NCBI RefSeq assembly: GCF_002902985.1
Contig: NZ_CP026170.1
Location: 1 to 64,000, forward strand
Reading direction: 5' to 3'
From: Leclercia sp. LSNIH1
GTDB taxonomy: Bacteria; Pseudomonadota; Gammaproteobacteria; Enterobacterales; Enterobacteriaceae
Length of the DNA: 64,000 nucleotides
In this document: one piece after another, positions 54,289-64,000 of the stretch
Position numbering within the stretch: the stretch's first letter is position 1
How the letters are laid out: each line of letters begins with the position of its first letter
Made by a program: the position numbers and the translations under genes
Notes under the pieces: model-generated
What the model was told of the DNA's origin: nothing
Seen by the model: only the letters and a program-made list of their open reading frames with translations
Database searches by the model: none

Positions 54289-55083
54289 ATGCCAGTTAAT
54301 AAAAAACCGGTGACCTCACCGGATGAGTTTAATGCCGATGCTTTCAGTCAGGCTGCTATCGCGCTGCATGTATCATCGTCAGGCGAGTATGCAGGTCAGA
54401 GTCCGCACTCTCACCGTAAGGGACAACTTATTATCTCTTTGCGCGGTGCAGTGAGCTGTGAGGTTGAGGATGCGCTGTGGCTTGTTCCACCGGGACATGC
54501 TGTCTGGGTTCCGGGTAAAATTCCCCACAGTTGCCGGGTCACGAAGAATGCAGATACCTGCTTTTTGTTCATCGAACCCGGCGCGGCAGCGATGCCGGAA
54601 ATCTGCTGTACCCTGGCGATGACTTCTCTGGTCCGCGAGCTTGTTCTGTATCTGGCAGAGCAGGGACAGGCTTATTCTCCTGACAGTAAAACTGCCAGGC
54701 TCGCAGCGGTGCTGCTGGAGCATATTCCGGATGTGCCGGTTGAAGCGCTCCATCTTCCCGTATCCGATCATCCTAAAATCCGGAATATGGCGGAGGCACT
54801 TTTTAATGAGCCTGATGATCGGCGAACGTTAAAGCAGTGGGCTGCACATCTGGTCACCAGCGAACGATCGCTGGCCAGGCTGATAAAAGAGGCGACAGGA
54901 ATGAGCTTTGGTCGCTGGCGTCAGCAACTGCATTTGATGATTGCCCTGAGCCATCTGGCTGAAGGTCAGTCCGTGCAGCGTGTAGCCGGAACGCTGGGAT
55001 ATGATTCGGTCAGCGCGTTTATTACGATGTTCAGAAAAGCGCTGGGTAAATCACCGACGCAATATTTTTCGTCTCTAAACTAA
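54289..55083 (+). CDS. nimR: NimR-like AraC-family regulator
   Basis: AraC/XylS-type activator or repressor (264 aa) with an N-terminal cupin (SPHSHRKGQLIISLRGAVSC, LVPPGHAVWVPGKIPHSCRV) and two C-terminal HTHs (KQWAAHLVTSERSLARLIKE, VQRVAGTLGYDSVSAFITMF). Divergent from nimT with an 87-bp gap, so it likely controls nimT, as in E. coli yeaM-yeaN. Ends close to the right Tn3-type repeat. Confidence 0.8.
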   Translation: MPVNKKPVTSPDEFNADAFSQAAIALHVSSSGEYAGQSPHSHRKGQLIISLRGAVSCEVEDALWLVPPGHAVWVPGKIPHSCRVTKNADTCFLFIEPGAAAMPEICCTLAMTSLVRELVLYLAEQGQAYSPDSKTARLAAVLLEHIPDVPVEALHLPVSDHPKIRNMAEALFNEPDDRRTLKQWAAHLVTSERSLARLIKEATGMSFGRWRQQLHLMIALSHLAEGQSVQRVAGTLGYDSVSAFITMFRKALGKSPTQYFSSLN

Positions 55084-55135
55084 TGCAAAACAACACAAAC
55101 CGAATTTTTATAAAGAACGTCAACGTCCGCTGTTC

Positions 55136-55210
55136 GCTCATTGCTGCCTGTCATTCCTGCTTAAAAAACAGGCTTAACGTAGGATATTTTCCGTTTTCCA
55201 AGCGGCCCCC
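55136..55210 (-). repeat. Tn3-family terminal inverted repeat, right copy
   Basis: Inverse of the copy at 18946-19020: ends CGTTTTCCAAGCGGCCCCC at 55210. The G-rich terminus faces right. The 5-bp flanks (taaaa left, agata right) differ, so no target duplication. Confidence 0.8.
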
Positions 55211-56165
55211 AGATAGCATCACGCTCAATCCGAGGCGGGAAAAACAAGACGCATAGATTAATCAGGACCGATAACTTTGTTGACGATCCTAAGAAGACCA
55301 TGAGTTTTTTTAAATTATAGTTACAACATACATAAGAATAGAGTTACATCCCTTGCAACCTGAAATACCCTCACAAATATGAATCAGAGAGCCCATCTCA
55401 ACCAATAATCGAATTCCGTGCACAGCGGCAACAACTGAGCCCAGACTAACCCTGAATAGCGCCGCCGCCCCGGGCGAAGCCCGGGAGTAGTGTCGCTTTT
55501 AATGATGGATGTTGTAACTAGGTTATGAGCCGCTGTAAATAGTGCACCGGTAAGTATAGGAATACACGCTCGTAAGCGCCTCAATCGGCGCTAACTCGGA
55601 GATACGCCCCGGCAGCGGCTTCGCCTTGTCGGGACCACTCCGGCCGCGTAATTCAGCGTCTGAATAGCTTTAAGTGGATTAACGCTTTATAGGGCAAGGG
55701 TGGGGACAGGTGATCCCTTCTGCTCCTTTACCGGCTTCACCGGGCTACGGTGCCACCGAACGGAATAAATCCAGTTTAGGCTAGCGGCCGCGCCTCTATG
55801 CCGGTTCAAGGTATCTAAACCTCGACAGGTTTGATGGCGCCTTCAGAAGAACTCATTAGCAGGGGAAATATCGCGACTCATTGGTTTACCGATAATTCTA
55901 AAAAAAACCGAATTCATCGAATTCACTAATCTGAATTCATCCGCCAGTTCATCCGGGAACGGCTCTGGCAAGCAGTGCCCGCAGTCATACATGACCGACC
56001 TGATAACGTCTGGCCTTCTTCGCTCAGTAACGTTTTGTGTCCAGGACGTCAGTCTTCACAGCTGTCAAATCAACGCTATTTCATAAGGCGGCTCACGTTT
56101 TTATGTCATGAGCCGCGCTTTTCCGGCTGGAACGTTCCACCCACTCGGTCACTGTGATTTAATAT
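55211..56165. other. 955-bp stretch, no gene
   Basis: GC-rich 55450-55800 contains the hairpin CCCGGGCGAAGCCCGGG and short frames without family. Probably a former gene or IS remnant; not recognised. Confidence 0.35.
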
Positions 56166-56181
56166 GCTAAACCGGTTTAAT
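56166..56181. promoter_or_regulatory. ScrR operator before scrK
   Basis: GCTAAACCGGTTTAAT, LacI-family palindrome in the scrK promoter region, 26 bp before the start codon. Confidence 0.85.
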
Positions 56182-56207
56182 TAAGTTTAGCTTTGGAGGG
56201 TTTTAGC

Positions 56208-57131
56208 ATGAATGCAAAAGTTTGGGTTCTGGGCGACGCGGTGGTGGACCTGCTGCCGGAGAGCGAAGGGCGCCTGCTGCAGTGCCCTGGAGGCGCGCCG
56301 GCTAACGTGGCGGTAGGGGTTGCCCGCCTTGGCGGCAACAGCGGATTTATCGGCCGCGTCGGCGGTGACCCGTTTGGCCGCTACATGCGTCATACCCTGC
56401 AACAGGAGCAGGTCGACGTCAGCCATATGTATCTCGACGATCAGCACCGCACGTCCACTGTGGTCGTCGACCTTGACGACCAGGGGGAACGCACCTTTAC
56501 CTTTATGGTACGCCCCAGCGCGGACCTGTTCCTGGTTGAAGAAGACCTGCCACAGTTTGCCGCCGGACAGTGGTTGCACGTCTGCTCCATCGCGCTCAGC
56601 GCCGAGCCCAGCCGTAGCACTACCTTCGCGGCGATGGAGAGCATCAGGTCTGCCGGCGGTCGGGTCAGCTTTGACCCTAATATTCGTCCCGATCTCTGGC
56701 AGGATCAGGCTTTGCTGCTAGCCTGCCTCGATCGCGCTTTGCACATGGCCAACGTGGTAAAGCTATCGGAAGAGGAGCTGGTCTTCATCAGCAGCAGTAA
56801 TGATTTAGCATACGGAATCGCCAGCGTAACGGAGCGCTATCAGCCAGAATTGCTACTGGTGACCCGGGGCAAAGCGGGGGTGCTTGCCGCGTTTCAGCAG
56901 AAGTTTACCCATTTCAACGCCCGGCCTGTGGCCAGCGTGGACACCACCGGCGCGGGAGACGCATTTGTCGCCGGACTGCTCGCCAGCCTTGCGGCTAACG
57001 GGATGCCAACGGACATGACCGCACTGGAACCGACACTCACGCTTGCACAGACCTGCGGCGCCCTGGCCACCACAGCCAAAGGTGCGATGACCGCCTTGCC
57101 CTATCAGCGCGATCTCAACCGTCAGTTTTAA
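56208..57131 (+). CDS. scrK: ScrK fructokinase
   Basis: Ribokinase/PfkB-family ATP-dependent fructokinase (307 aa) phosphorylating the free fructose made by ScrB. Start at 56208 after TTTGGAGGG. PfkB signatures: CPGGAPANVAVGVARLGGNS near the N-terminus and the catalytic DTTGAGDAFVAGLLASLA. Has its own ScrR operator and lies ahead of scrYAB, as in pUR400-type sucrose regulons. Confidence 0.95.
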   Translation: MNAKVWVLGDAVVDLLPESEGRLLQCPGGAPANVAVGVARLGGNSGFIGRVGGDPFGRYMRHTLQQEQVDVSHMYLDDQHRTSTVVVDLDDQGERTFTFMVRPSADLFLVEEDLPQFAAGQWLHVCSIALSAEPSRSTTFAAMESIRSAGGRVSFDPNIRPDLWQDQALLLACLDRALHMANVVKLSEEELVFISSSNDLAYGIASVTERYQPELLLVTRGKAGVLAAFQQKFTHFNARPVASVDTTGAGDAFVAGLLASLAANGMPTDMTALEPTLTLAQTCGALATTAKGAMTALPYQRDLNRQF

Positions 57132-57138
57132 TCCTTAA

Positions 57139-57160
57139 AGCCGCTTTGCGCGGCTCACTT

Positions 57161-57165
<5 letters not shown>
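57139..57165 (+). terminator. Possible terminator after scrK
   Basis: AGCCGC-tttgc-GCGGCT followed by CACTTTGTT; weak T-run. May allow partial read-through into scrYAB. Confidence 0.5.
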
Positions 57166-58814
<1,649 letters not shown>

Positions 58815-58838
58815 CGGCTTACGCCTGATGACAGGAAT

Positions 58839-58873
58839 AGCCGGGGGTCAGAGCATCTTTGTCACCCCGGGCT
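58839..58873 (+). promoter_or_regulatory. Intercistronic stem-loop scrY-scrA
   Basis: AGCCGGGGGT ... ACCCCGGGCT pairs around an 15-base loop, without T-run. May stabilise scrY mRNA or reduce scrA expression relative to scrY. Confidence 0.65.
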
Positions 58874-58949
58874 CAGCTAAGACGCAGAAAAAGCGCTCCC
58901 GTGAACGCGGGACGACAACATAAAAATGTTTAAGCCTTAAGAGGGTACT

Positions 58950-60320
58950 ATGGATTTTGAACAGATTTCCTGCTCGCTGCTTCCGCTTCTTGGAGGCAAA
59001 GAAAATATCGCCAGCGCCGCGCACTGCGCCACGCGCCTGCGCCTGGTGCTGGTCGATGATTCGCTGGCCGACCAGCAGGCCATCGGCAAAGTTGAAGGGG
59101 TGAAGGGCTGTTTTCGTAATGCCGGACAGATGCAGATTATTTTCGGCACCGGGGTGGTAAATAAGGTCTACGCTGCCTTTACTCAGGCGGCGGGTATTAG
59201 CGAATCCAGCAAATCGGAAGCCGCCGACATCGCGGCAAAAAAGCTCAATCCGTTCCAGCGCATCGCCCGCCTGCTATCAAACATCTTCGTGCCGATAATC
59301 CCTGCCATCGTCGCCTCTGGTCTGCTGATGGGCCTGCTGGGAATGGTCAAAACATACGGCTGGGTTGACCCGGGCAACGCCATCTACATCATGCTGGATA
59401 TGTGCAGCTCGGCGGCATTTATCATTCTGCCGATTCTGATTGGCTTTACCGCCGCCCGCGAATTCGGCGGTAATCCTTATCTCGGCGCGACGCTTGGCGG
59501 CATTCTGACTCATCCAGCGCTGACTAACGCCTGGGGCGTGGCCGCGGGTTTCCACACCATGAACTTTTTCGGCTTCGAAATTGCCATGATCGGCTATCAG
59601 GGTACGGTGTTCCCGGTACTGCTGGCAGTATGGTTTATGAGCATCGTTGAGAAGCAGTTGCGTCGCGCAATCCCCGATGCCCTGGATTTGATCCTGACGC
59701 CGTTCCTGACGGTGATTATATCCGGTTTTATAGCCCTGTTGATTATCGGCCCGGCCGGTCGCGCACTGGGCGACGGTATCTCGTTTGTCCTCAGCACCCT
59801 GATTAGCCACGCCGGCTGGCTCGCCGGGTTACTGTTTGGCGGTCTCTATTCAGTTATCGTCATTACCGGTATTCATCACAGCTTCCATGCGGTTGAAGCC
59901 GGGTTGCTGGGCAATCCCTCCATCGGCGTCAACTTCCTGCTGCCGATTTGGGCGATGGCCAACGTCGCTCAGGGCGGAGCCTGTCTGGCGGTGTGGTTCA
60001 AAACCAAAGATGCAAAAATTAAAGCCATTACTCTGCCCTCGGCGTTTTCCGCCATGCTGGGCATCACCGAGGCGGCGATTTTTGGTATTAACCTGCGCTT
60101 TGTGAAGCCATTTATTGCGGCGCTGATTGGTGGTGCGGCGGGCGGCGCATGGGTGGTATCTGTACACGTCTACATGACCGCGGTCGGCCTGACAGCGATC
60201 CCCGGCATGGCCATCGTGCAGGCCAGTTCGCTGTTGAACTACATTATCGGGATGGTTATCGCCTTTGGCGTCGCCTTTACGGTCTCCCTGGTTTTGAAAT
60301 ACAAAACGGACGCTGAATAA
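58950..60320 (+). CDS. scrA: ScrA sucrose-specific PTS enzyme IIBC
   Basis: Inner-membrane sucrose PTS permease (456 aa) that imports sucrose as sucrose-6-phosphate, using enzyme IIA of the glucose PTS (no IIA domain here). The IIB domain has phosphocysteine Cys26 (AAHCATRLRLVL); the IIC domain has about ten helices, with GITEAAIFGINLRFVKPF. Start MDFEQISCSLLPL after TTAAGAGGG. Its stop overlaps the scrB start. Confidence 0.96.
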   Translation: MDFEQISCSLLPLLGGKENIASAAHCATRLRLVLVDDSLADQQAIGKVEGVKGCFRNAGQMQIIFGTGVVNKVYAAFTQAAGISESSKSEAADIAAKKLNPFQRIARLLSNIFVPIIPAIVASGLLMGLLGMVKTYGWVDPGNAIYIMLDMCSSAAFIILPILIGFTAAREFGGNPYLGATLGGILTHPALTNAWGVAAGFHTMNFFGFEIAMIGYQGTVFPVLLAVWFMSIVEKQLRRAIPDALDLILTPFLTVIISGFIALLIIGPAGRALGDGISFVLSTLISHAGWLAGLLFGGLYSVIVITGIHHSFHAVEAGLLGNPSIGVNFLLPIWAMANVAQGGACLAVWFKTKDAKIKAITLPSAFSAMLGITEAAIFGINLRFVKPFIAALIGGAAGGAWVVSVHVYMTAVGLTAIPGMAIVQASSLLNYIIGMVIAFGVAFTVSLVLKYKTDAE

Positions 60321-61720
60321 TGTCTCTTCCATCACGACTGCCTGCGATTTTGCAGGCCGTAATACAGGGCCAGCCACGTGCGCTGGCCGATAGCCACTAT
60401 CCGCGCTGGCACCTTGCGCCGGTCACCGGGCTGATGAACGACCCCAACGGCTTTGTCGAATTTGCCGGACGCTATCACTTGTTTTATCAGTGGAACCCGC
60501 TCGCCTGCGATCATACGTTTAAGTGCTGGGCGCACTGGAGCTCCCCCGATCTGCTGCACTGGCAGCATGAGCCCATTGCGCTGATGCCGGACGAAGAGTA
60601 TGACCGTAACGGCTGCTACTCCGGCAGCGCGGTGGATAACAACGGTACGCTTACCCTGTGCTATACCGGCAACGTGAAGTTTGCCGACGGAGGGCGAACC
60701 GCCTGGCAATGCCTGGCAAGGGAAAGCGCCGACGGCACCTTCCGCAAAATCGGCCCGGTCCTGCCGCTGCCGGAGGGCTACACCGGCCACGTGCGCGACC
60801 CAAAAGTCTGGCGACACGAAGACCTGTGGTACATGGTGCTGGGTGCGCAGGATCGGCAAAAGCGCGGCAAGGTGCTGCTGTTCAGCTCTGCGGATCTCCA
60901 TCAGTGGACGAGTATGAGTGAAATCGCCGGCCACGGCATCAATGGCCTCGACGACGTCGGCTATATGTGGGAGTGTCCGGATCTTTTTCCTCTCGGCGAC
61001 CAGCATATTCTAATCTGCTGTCCGCAGGGGATTGCCCGCGAGGAAAAGTGTTACCTGAACACCTACCCGGCAGTATGGATGGCGGGCGAGTTTGATTACG
61101 CTAGTGGCGCTTTCAGCCATGGCGAACTGCACGAACTGGACGCCGGCTTTGAGTTCTACGCCCCGCAAACCATGCTTACCAGTGATGGCCGTCGTCTGCT
61201 GGTCGGCTGGATGGGCGTGCCGGAGGGCGAAGAGATGCTTCAGCCGACCCTCATCAACGGCTGGATCCATCAGATGACCTGCCTGCGTGAGCTGGAGTTT
61301 ATCAACGGTCAGCTCTATCAGCGTCCGCTACGGGAACTGAGCGCCCTGCGCGGTGAAGCGAACGGCTGGTCGGGGAACGCCCTGCCGCTGGCACCGATGG
61401 AAATCGATTTGCAAACCCGCGGGGACGATATGTTGAGCCTCGATTTTGGCGGCGTATTAACCCTTGAGTGCGATGCCAGCGGACTCCGCCTGGCCCGACG
61501 CAGTCTCGCCAGCGACGAGATGCATTATCGTTACTGGCGCGGAAACGTCCGCTCGCTGCGTGTTTTCATCGACCAGTCGAGCGTGGAGATTTTCATAAAC
61601 GGCGGTGAAGGGGTGATGAGCAGCCGCTACTTCCCGGCCTGCTCCGGTCAGCTAACATTCTCCGGCATCACGCCGGACGCATTCTGCTACTGGCCGCTGC
61701 GAACTTGCATGGTAGAATAA
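60320..61720 (+). CDS. scrB: ScrB sucrose-6-phosphate hydrolase
   Basis: GH32 invertase (466 aa) splitting sucrose-6-phosphate to glucose-6-phosphate and fructose. N-terminal beta-propeller with nucleophile Asp41 in [22 protein letters not shown] (transition-state Asp), MWECPDLF (acid/base Glu), and a C-terminal beta-sandwich. Starts 1 bp inside the scrA stop (TAATG), coupling translation. Confidence 0.96.
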
Positions 61721-61749
61721 GCGTTTTGCTTCAGGCTCATGGCGTCGTA

Positions 61750-62754
61750 ATGAAAACCAAACGCGTAACCATTAAAGATATAGCCGAACAGGCTGGCGTC
61801 TCCAAAGCGACCGCCAGCTTGGTACTGAATGGTCGTGGCAAGGAGCTGCGCGTGGCGCAGGAAACGCGTGAGCGCGTACTGTCGATTGCCCGTAAGCATC
61901 ACTATCAGCCAAGCATTCATGCCCGCTCGCTGCGCAACAACCGCAGCCACACCATCGGGCTGGTGGTGCCGGAGATCACCAACCACGGCTTTGCGGTCTT
62001 TGCCCATGAGCTGGAGATGCTGTGCCGCGAGGCGGGCGTCCAGCTGTTGATCTCTTGTACTGATGAAAACCCCGGTCAGGAGAGCGTGGTGGTCAATAAT
62101 ATGATTGCCCGCCAGGTCGACGGGATGATCGTCGCTTCCTGTATGCACAACGATGCCGACTATCTCAAACTCAGCCAACAGCTGCCAGTGGTGCTGTTTG
62201 ACCGGTGCCCCAATGAAAGCGCGCTGCCGCTGGTAATGACCGATTCGATTACCCCAACGGCGGAACTGATTTCCCGCATCGCGCCTCAGCATAGCGATGA
62301 GTTCTGGTTTTTAGGCGGTCAGGCGCGTCTGTCGCCCTCCCGCGATCGTCTGACCGGGTTCACGCAGGGTTTGGCTCAGGCGGGTATTGCCCTGCGCCCG
62401 GAATGGGTGATCAACGGCAATTACCATCCCAGCTCCGGCTATGAGATGTTTGCCGCACTCTGCGCGCGCCTTGGGCGGCCGCCTAAGGCGCTATTCACCG
62501 CCGCCTGCGGGCTGCTCGAAGGGGTTCTGCGCTATATGAGCCAGCACCATTTACTCGACTCCGATATTCATCTGACGAGCTTTGACGATCACTATCTTTA
62601 TGATTCGCTGTCGCTGCGTATCGACACTGTCCAGCAGGATAATCGCCAGCTGGCCTGGCACTGCTACGATCTGATAAGCCAGCTGATCGAGGGCGATACG
62701 CCCGAAACGCTACAACGCTACCTGCCCGCAACGCTGCAGTTTCGGCATCAGTAA
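61750..62754 (+). CDS. scrR: ScrR sucrose regulon repressor
   Basis: LacI-family repressor (334 aa) binding AAACCGGTTT operators and released by fructose or fructose-1-phosphate. [23 protein letters not shown] then [20 protein letters not shown] and a periplasmic-binding-like core. The ATG at 61750 matches the family start; the upstream open frame overlaps scrB. Its stop lies just before the vapC relic. Confidence 0.95.
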
Positions 62755-62784
62755 TAACTGAGTATTTTTGAATAGCGACGCTGG

Positions 62785-62912
62785 ATGCCGATTGGTCTGA
62801 ACGGCCCGGCGATCGCCGGGCATACCATTGGCGCCGGCATCGTGCTGGTAACGACCATATTAGGGCGTTTGAGCAGTTGCCTGGCCTCACGCAGGGAGAC
62901 TGGATTAACTGA
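62785..62912 (+). pseudogene. vapC 3' relic
   Basis: Reads MPIGLNGPAIAGHTIGAGIV, LVTTILGRL..., then ETGLTD, matching the VapC end GTPIGPNDTAIAGHAIAAGA with LVTNN, but lacking the catalytic Asp (Gly-Pro replaces Asp-Thr). About 60 bp downstream (62913-62975) also resemble the DNA past the intact vapC stop at 11443-11380, in mirrored orientation. Confidence 0.7.
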
Positions 62913-63032
62913 CCGCTGACAAAATGCCTGACAATGACAGTCCGTTTTGTGCCAGAAGCGAACATAACATATAACTAAATGAGTCAGTCCTCAGAAAACT
63001 GGTTTACGTTACAAAGTATTTAGCGCTTACCA

Positions 63033-63932
63033 TTAAGCATACGGTTGCTGCCATTGCCTGACATGTTCGATTAGGGCGCGTAGTTTTGGCGCTATATTCC
63101 GGCGTTGAGGAAAGTACAGATAAAAGCCAGGAAAATGGGGAAGAAAATCATCAAGCATTGAAACAAGTTGACCATTTTCAATATACGGCCTGAATGTTTC
63201 CTCAGGGGCAAATGTTATACCTCCACCGGCAAGAGCCAGCCTCAGCATGAGACGCAGGTCATTAGTTGTTATTCGCGGTTCTACCGCCACGTCGAAAGCT
63301 CTCCCGTTCTCCTCAAATTCCCAGCGATAAGGAGCAACATCCGGGGAAGGACGCCAGCCGATACACTGATGATGTACAAGCTCACGCGGATGAAGAGGGG
63401 CGCTACAAGCAGTGAGATAGGATGGGGACGCAACCACCATTTCACGTTGCTTTTCTGTAAGCGGGACGGCAATCATATCCTTCTCGATCACATCTCCGAG
63501 CCTTACGCCAGCATCATAACCAGCGGCCACAATATCAAATTCCTCATCTATCACGACAATATCGATCGTCACGGCTGGATTAGCAGCCGCAAACGAGGCG
63601 ATCAGCGGACCTGAAAGAAACTCTTCAGCTATGGAGGTCACCGCGATCCTCAGAAGTCCACGTGGCGTGCTGTCGGATGCAATATCTTCGAACGCAGCGT
63701 CAATGCTGGATAAAGATAATGACAGGGATGTACGCAGTCGTTCTCCCGCTTCAGTCAGGTTTACTGAACGTGTTGTCCGCATTACCAGCATTGTGCCGAA
63801 AGTATCCTCAAGCCGCCGTATTCCCTGACTAACCGCCGAGCGCGTAACCCCCAGCCGGGCTGCGGCTATGGTGAAATTACGCTCTTCAGCAACCGCGATA
63901 AAAACAGGTAAAAGATTGAGATCAATTTTCAT
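63033..63932 (-). CDS. LysR-type transcriptional regulator
   Basis: LTTR of 299 aa. HTH at the N-terminus (NFTIAAARLGVTRSAVSQGI, RRLEDTFGTMLVMRTTRSVN) and a two-domain inducer-binding region (LLRIAVTSIAEEFLSGPLIA, GVRLGDVIEKDMIAVPLTEK). Ligand and targets are unknown; the divergent neighbour lies outside the window to the right. Start MKIDLNLLPVFIAVAEERN at 63930-63932. Confidence 0.85.
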   Translation of the reverse strand: MKIDLNLLPVFIAVAEERNFTIAAARLGVTRSAVSQGIRRLEDTFGTMLVMRTTRSVNLTEAGERLRTSLSLSLSSIDAAFEDIASDSTPRGLLRIAVTSIAEEFLSGPLIASFAAANPAVTIDIVVIDEEFDIVAAGYDAGVRLGDVIEKDMIAVPLTEKQREMVVASPSYLTACSAPLHPRELVHHQCIGWRPSPDVAPYRWEFEENGRAFDVAVEPRITTNDLRLMLRLALAGGGITFAPEETFRPYIENGQLVSMLDDFLPHFPGFYLYFPQRRNIAPKLRALIEHVRQWQQPYA

Positions 63933-64000
63933 TGTTTAATTCTGCTAATCACTGAGTCCAGTAAAAGCAGGATACTGGAACTAATCATAAAGGTCTATCA
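63933..64000. other. Upstream region of the LysR gene
   Basis: 68 bp up to the window edge; probably the LysR promoter and the start of a divergent intergenic region. Nothing else seen. Confidence 0.35.

Overview
The window looks like part of a large, mosaic enterobacterial plasmid, most like those of Klebsiella or Enterobacter. It carries an F-type sopA/sopB/centromere partition locus, an iteron-controlled P1 RepA-family replicon, an H-NS-like plasmid protein, silver and mercury resistance genes, complete sucrose and nearly complete lactose catabolic operons, and a dense scatter of IS and Tn3-family pieces. The species assignment is an inference from gene content.

Layout. (1) 1-6011: silver resistance, silB(partial)-silF-silC on the minus strand, diverging from silRS, then silE and a DUF305 gene. 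Two SilR/CusR-type palindromes sit in the promoter gaps. (2) 6.4-15.8 kb: accessory genes. These are an HNH endonuclease, a GAF-GGDEF protein, a NERD/SF1-helicase fusion, a VapBC toxin-antitoxin pair, a small unknown gene, a HEPN-like protein overlapping a ResD-like tyrosine recombinase, and a second recombinase split by an amber codon. (3) 16-18.9 kb: a truncated IS911-type element joined to an internally deleted NikB relaxase relic, then a possible PBECR-fold protein and a gene cut by a Tn3-type inverted repeat. (4) 18,946-55,210: a 36 kb segment bounded by inward-facing Tn3-type terminal repeats. It holds lacI-lacZ-lacY-lacA' (lacA cut by IS1), a Tn21-subgroup mer transposon with an internally inverted tnpA, IS26, an hns-like gene, HigBA, nested IS elements, a decayed F-type leading region (ardA, ParB-like, DUF905), the sop partition system with about 21 centromere repeats, the repA origin region, a full IS1 and a nimT/nimR-like exporter-regulator pair. 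(5) 56.2-62.8 kb: the scrKYABR sucrose regulon with three ScrR-type operators, followed by a vapC relic and a LysR regulator.

How the parts work together. The sil genes sense and export Ag+/Cu+. The mer remnant keeps merCADE but has lost merR, merT and most of merP, so it probably has no native control. lacIZY and scrKYABR give inducible disaccharide use. sopABC, HigBA and VapBC favour plasmid retention. The conjugation-related genes seen here (nikB, ardA, parB-like, DUF905) are all broken. Less familiar material is concentrated in 6.4-18.9 kb (possible defence or toxin genes) and in several repeat arrays, namely the palindromes before hns and the repeats before vapB. The tnpA inversion and the mirrored vapC relics record unusual rearrangements.
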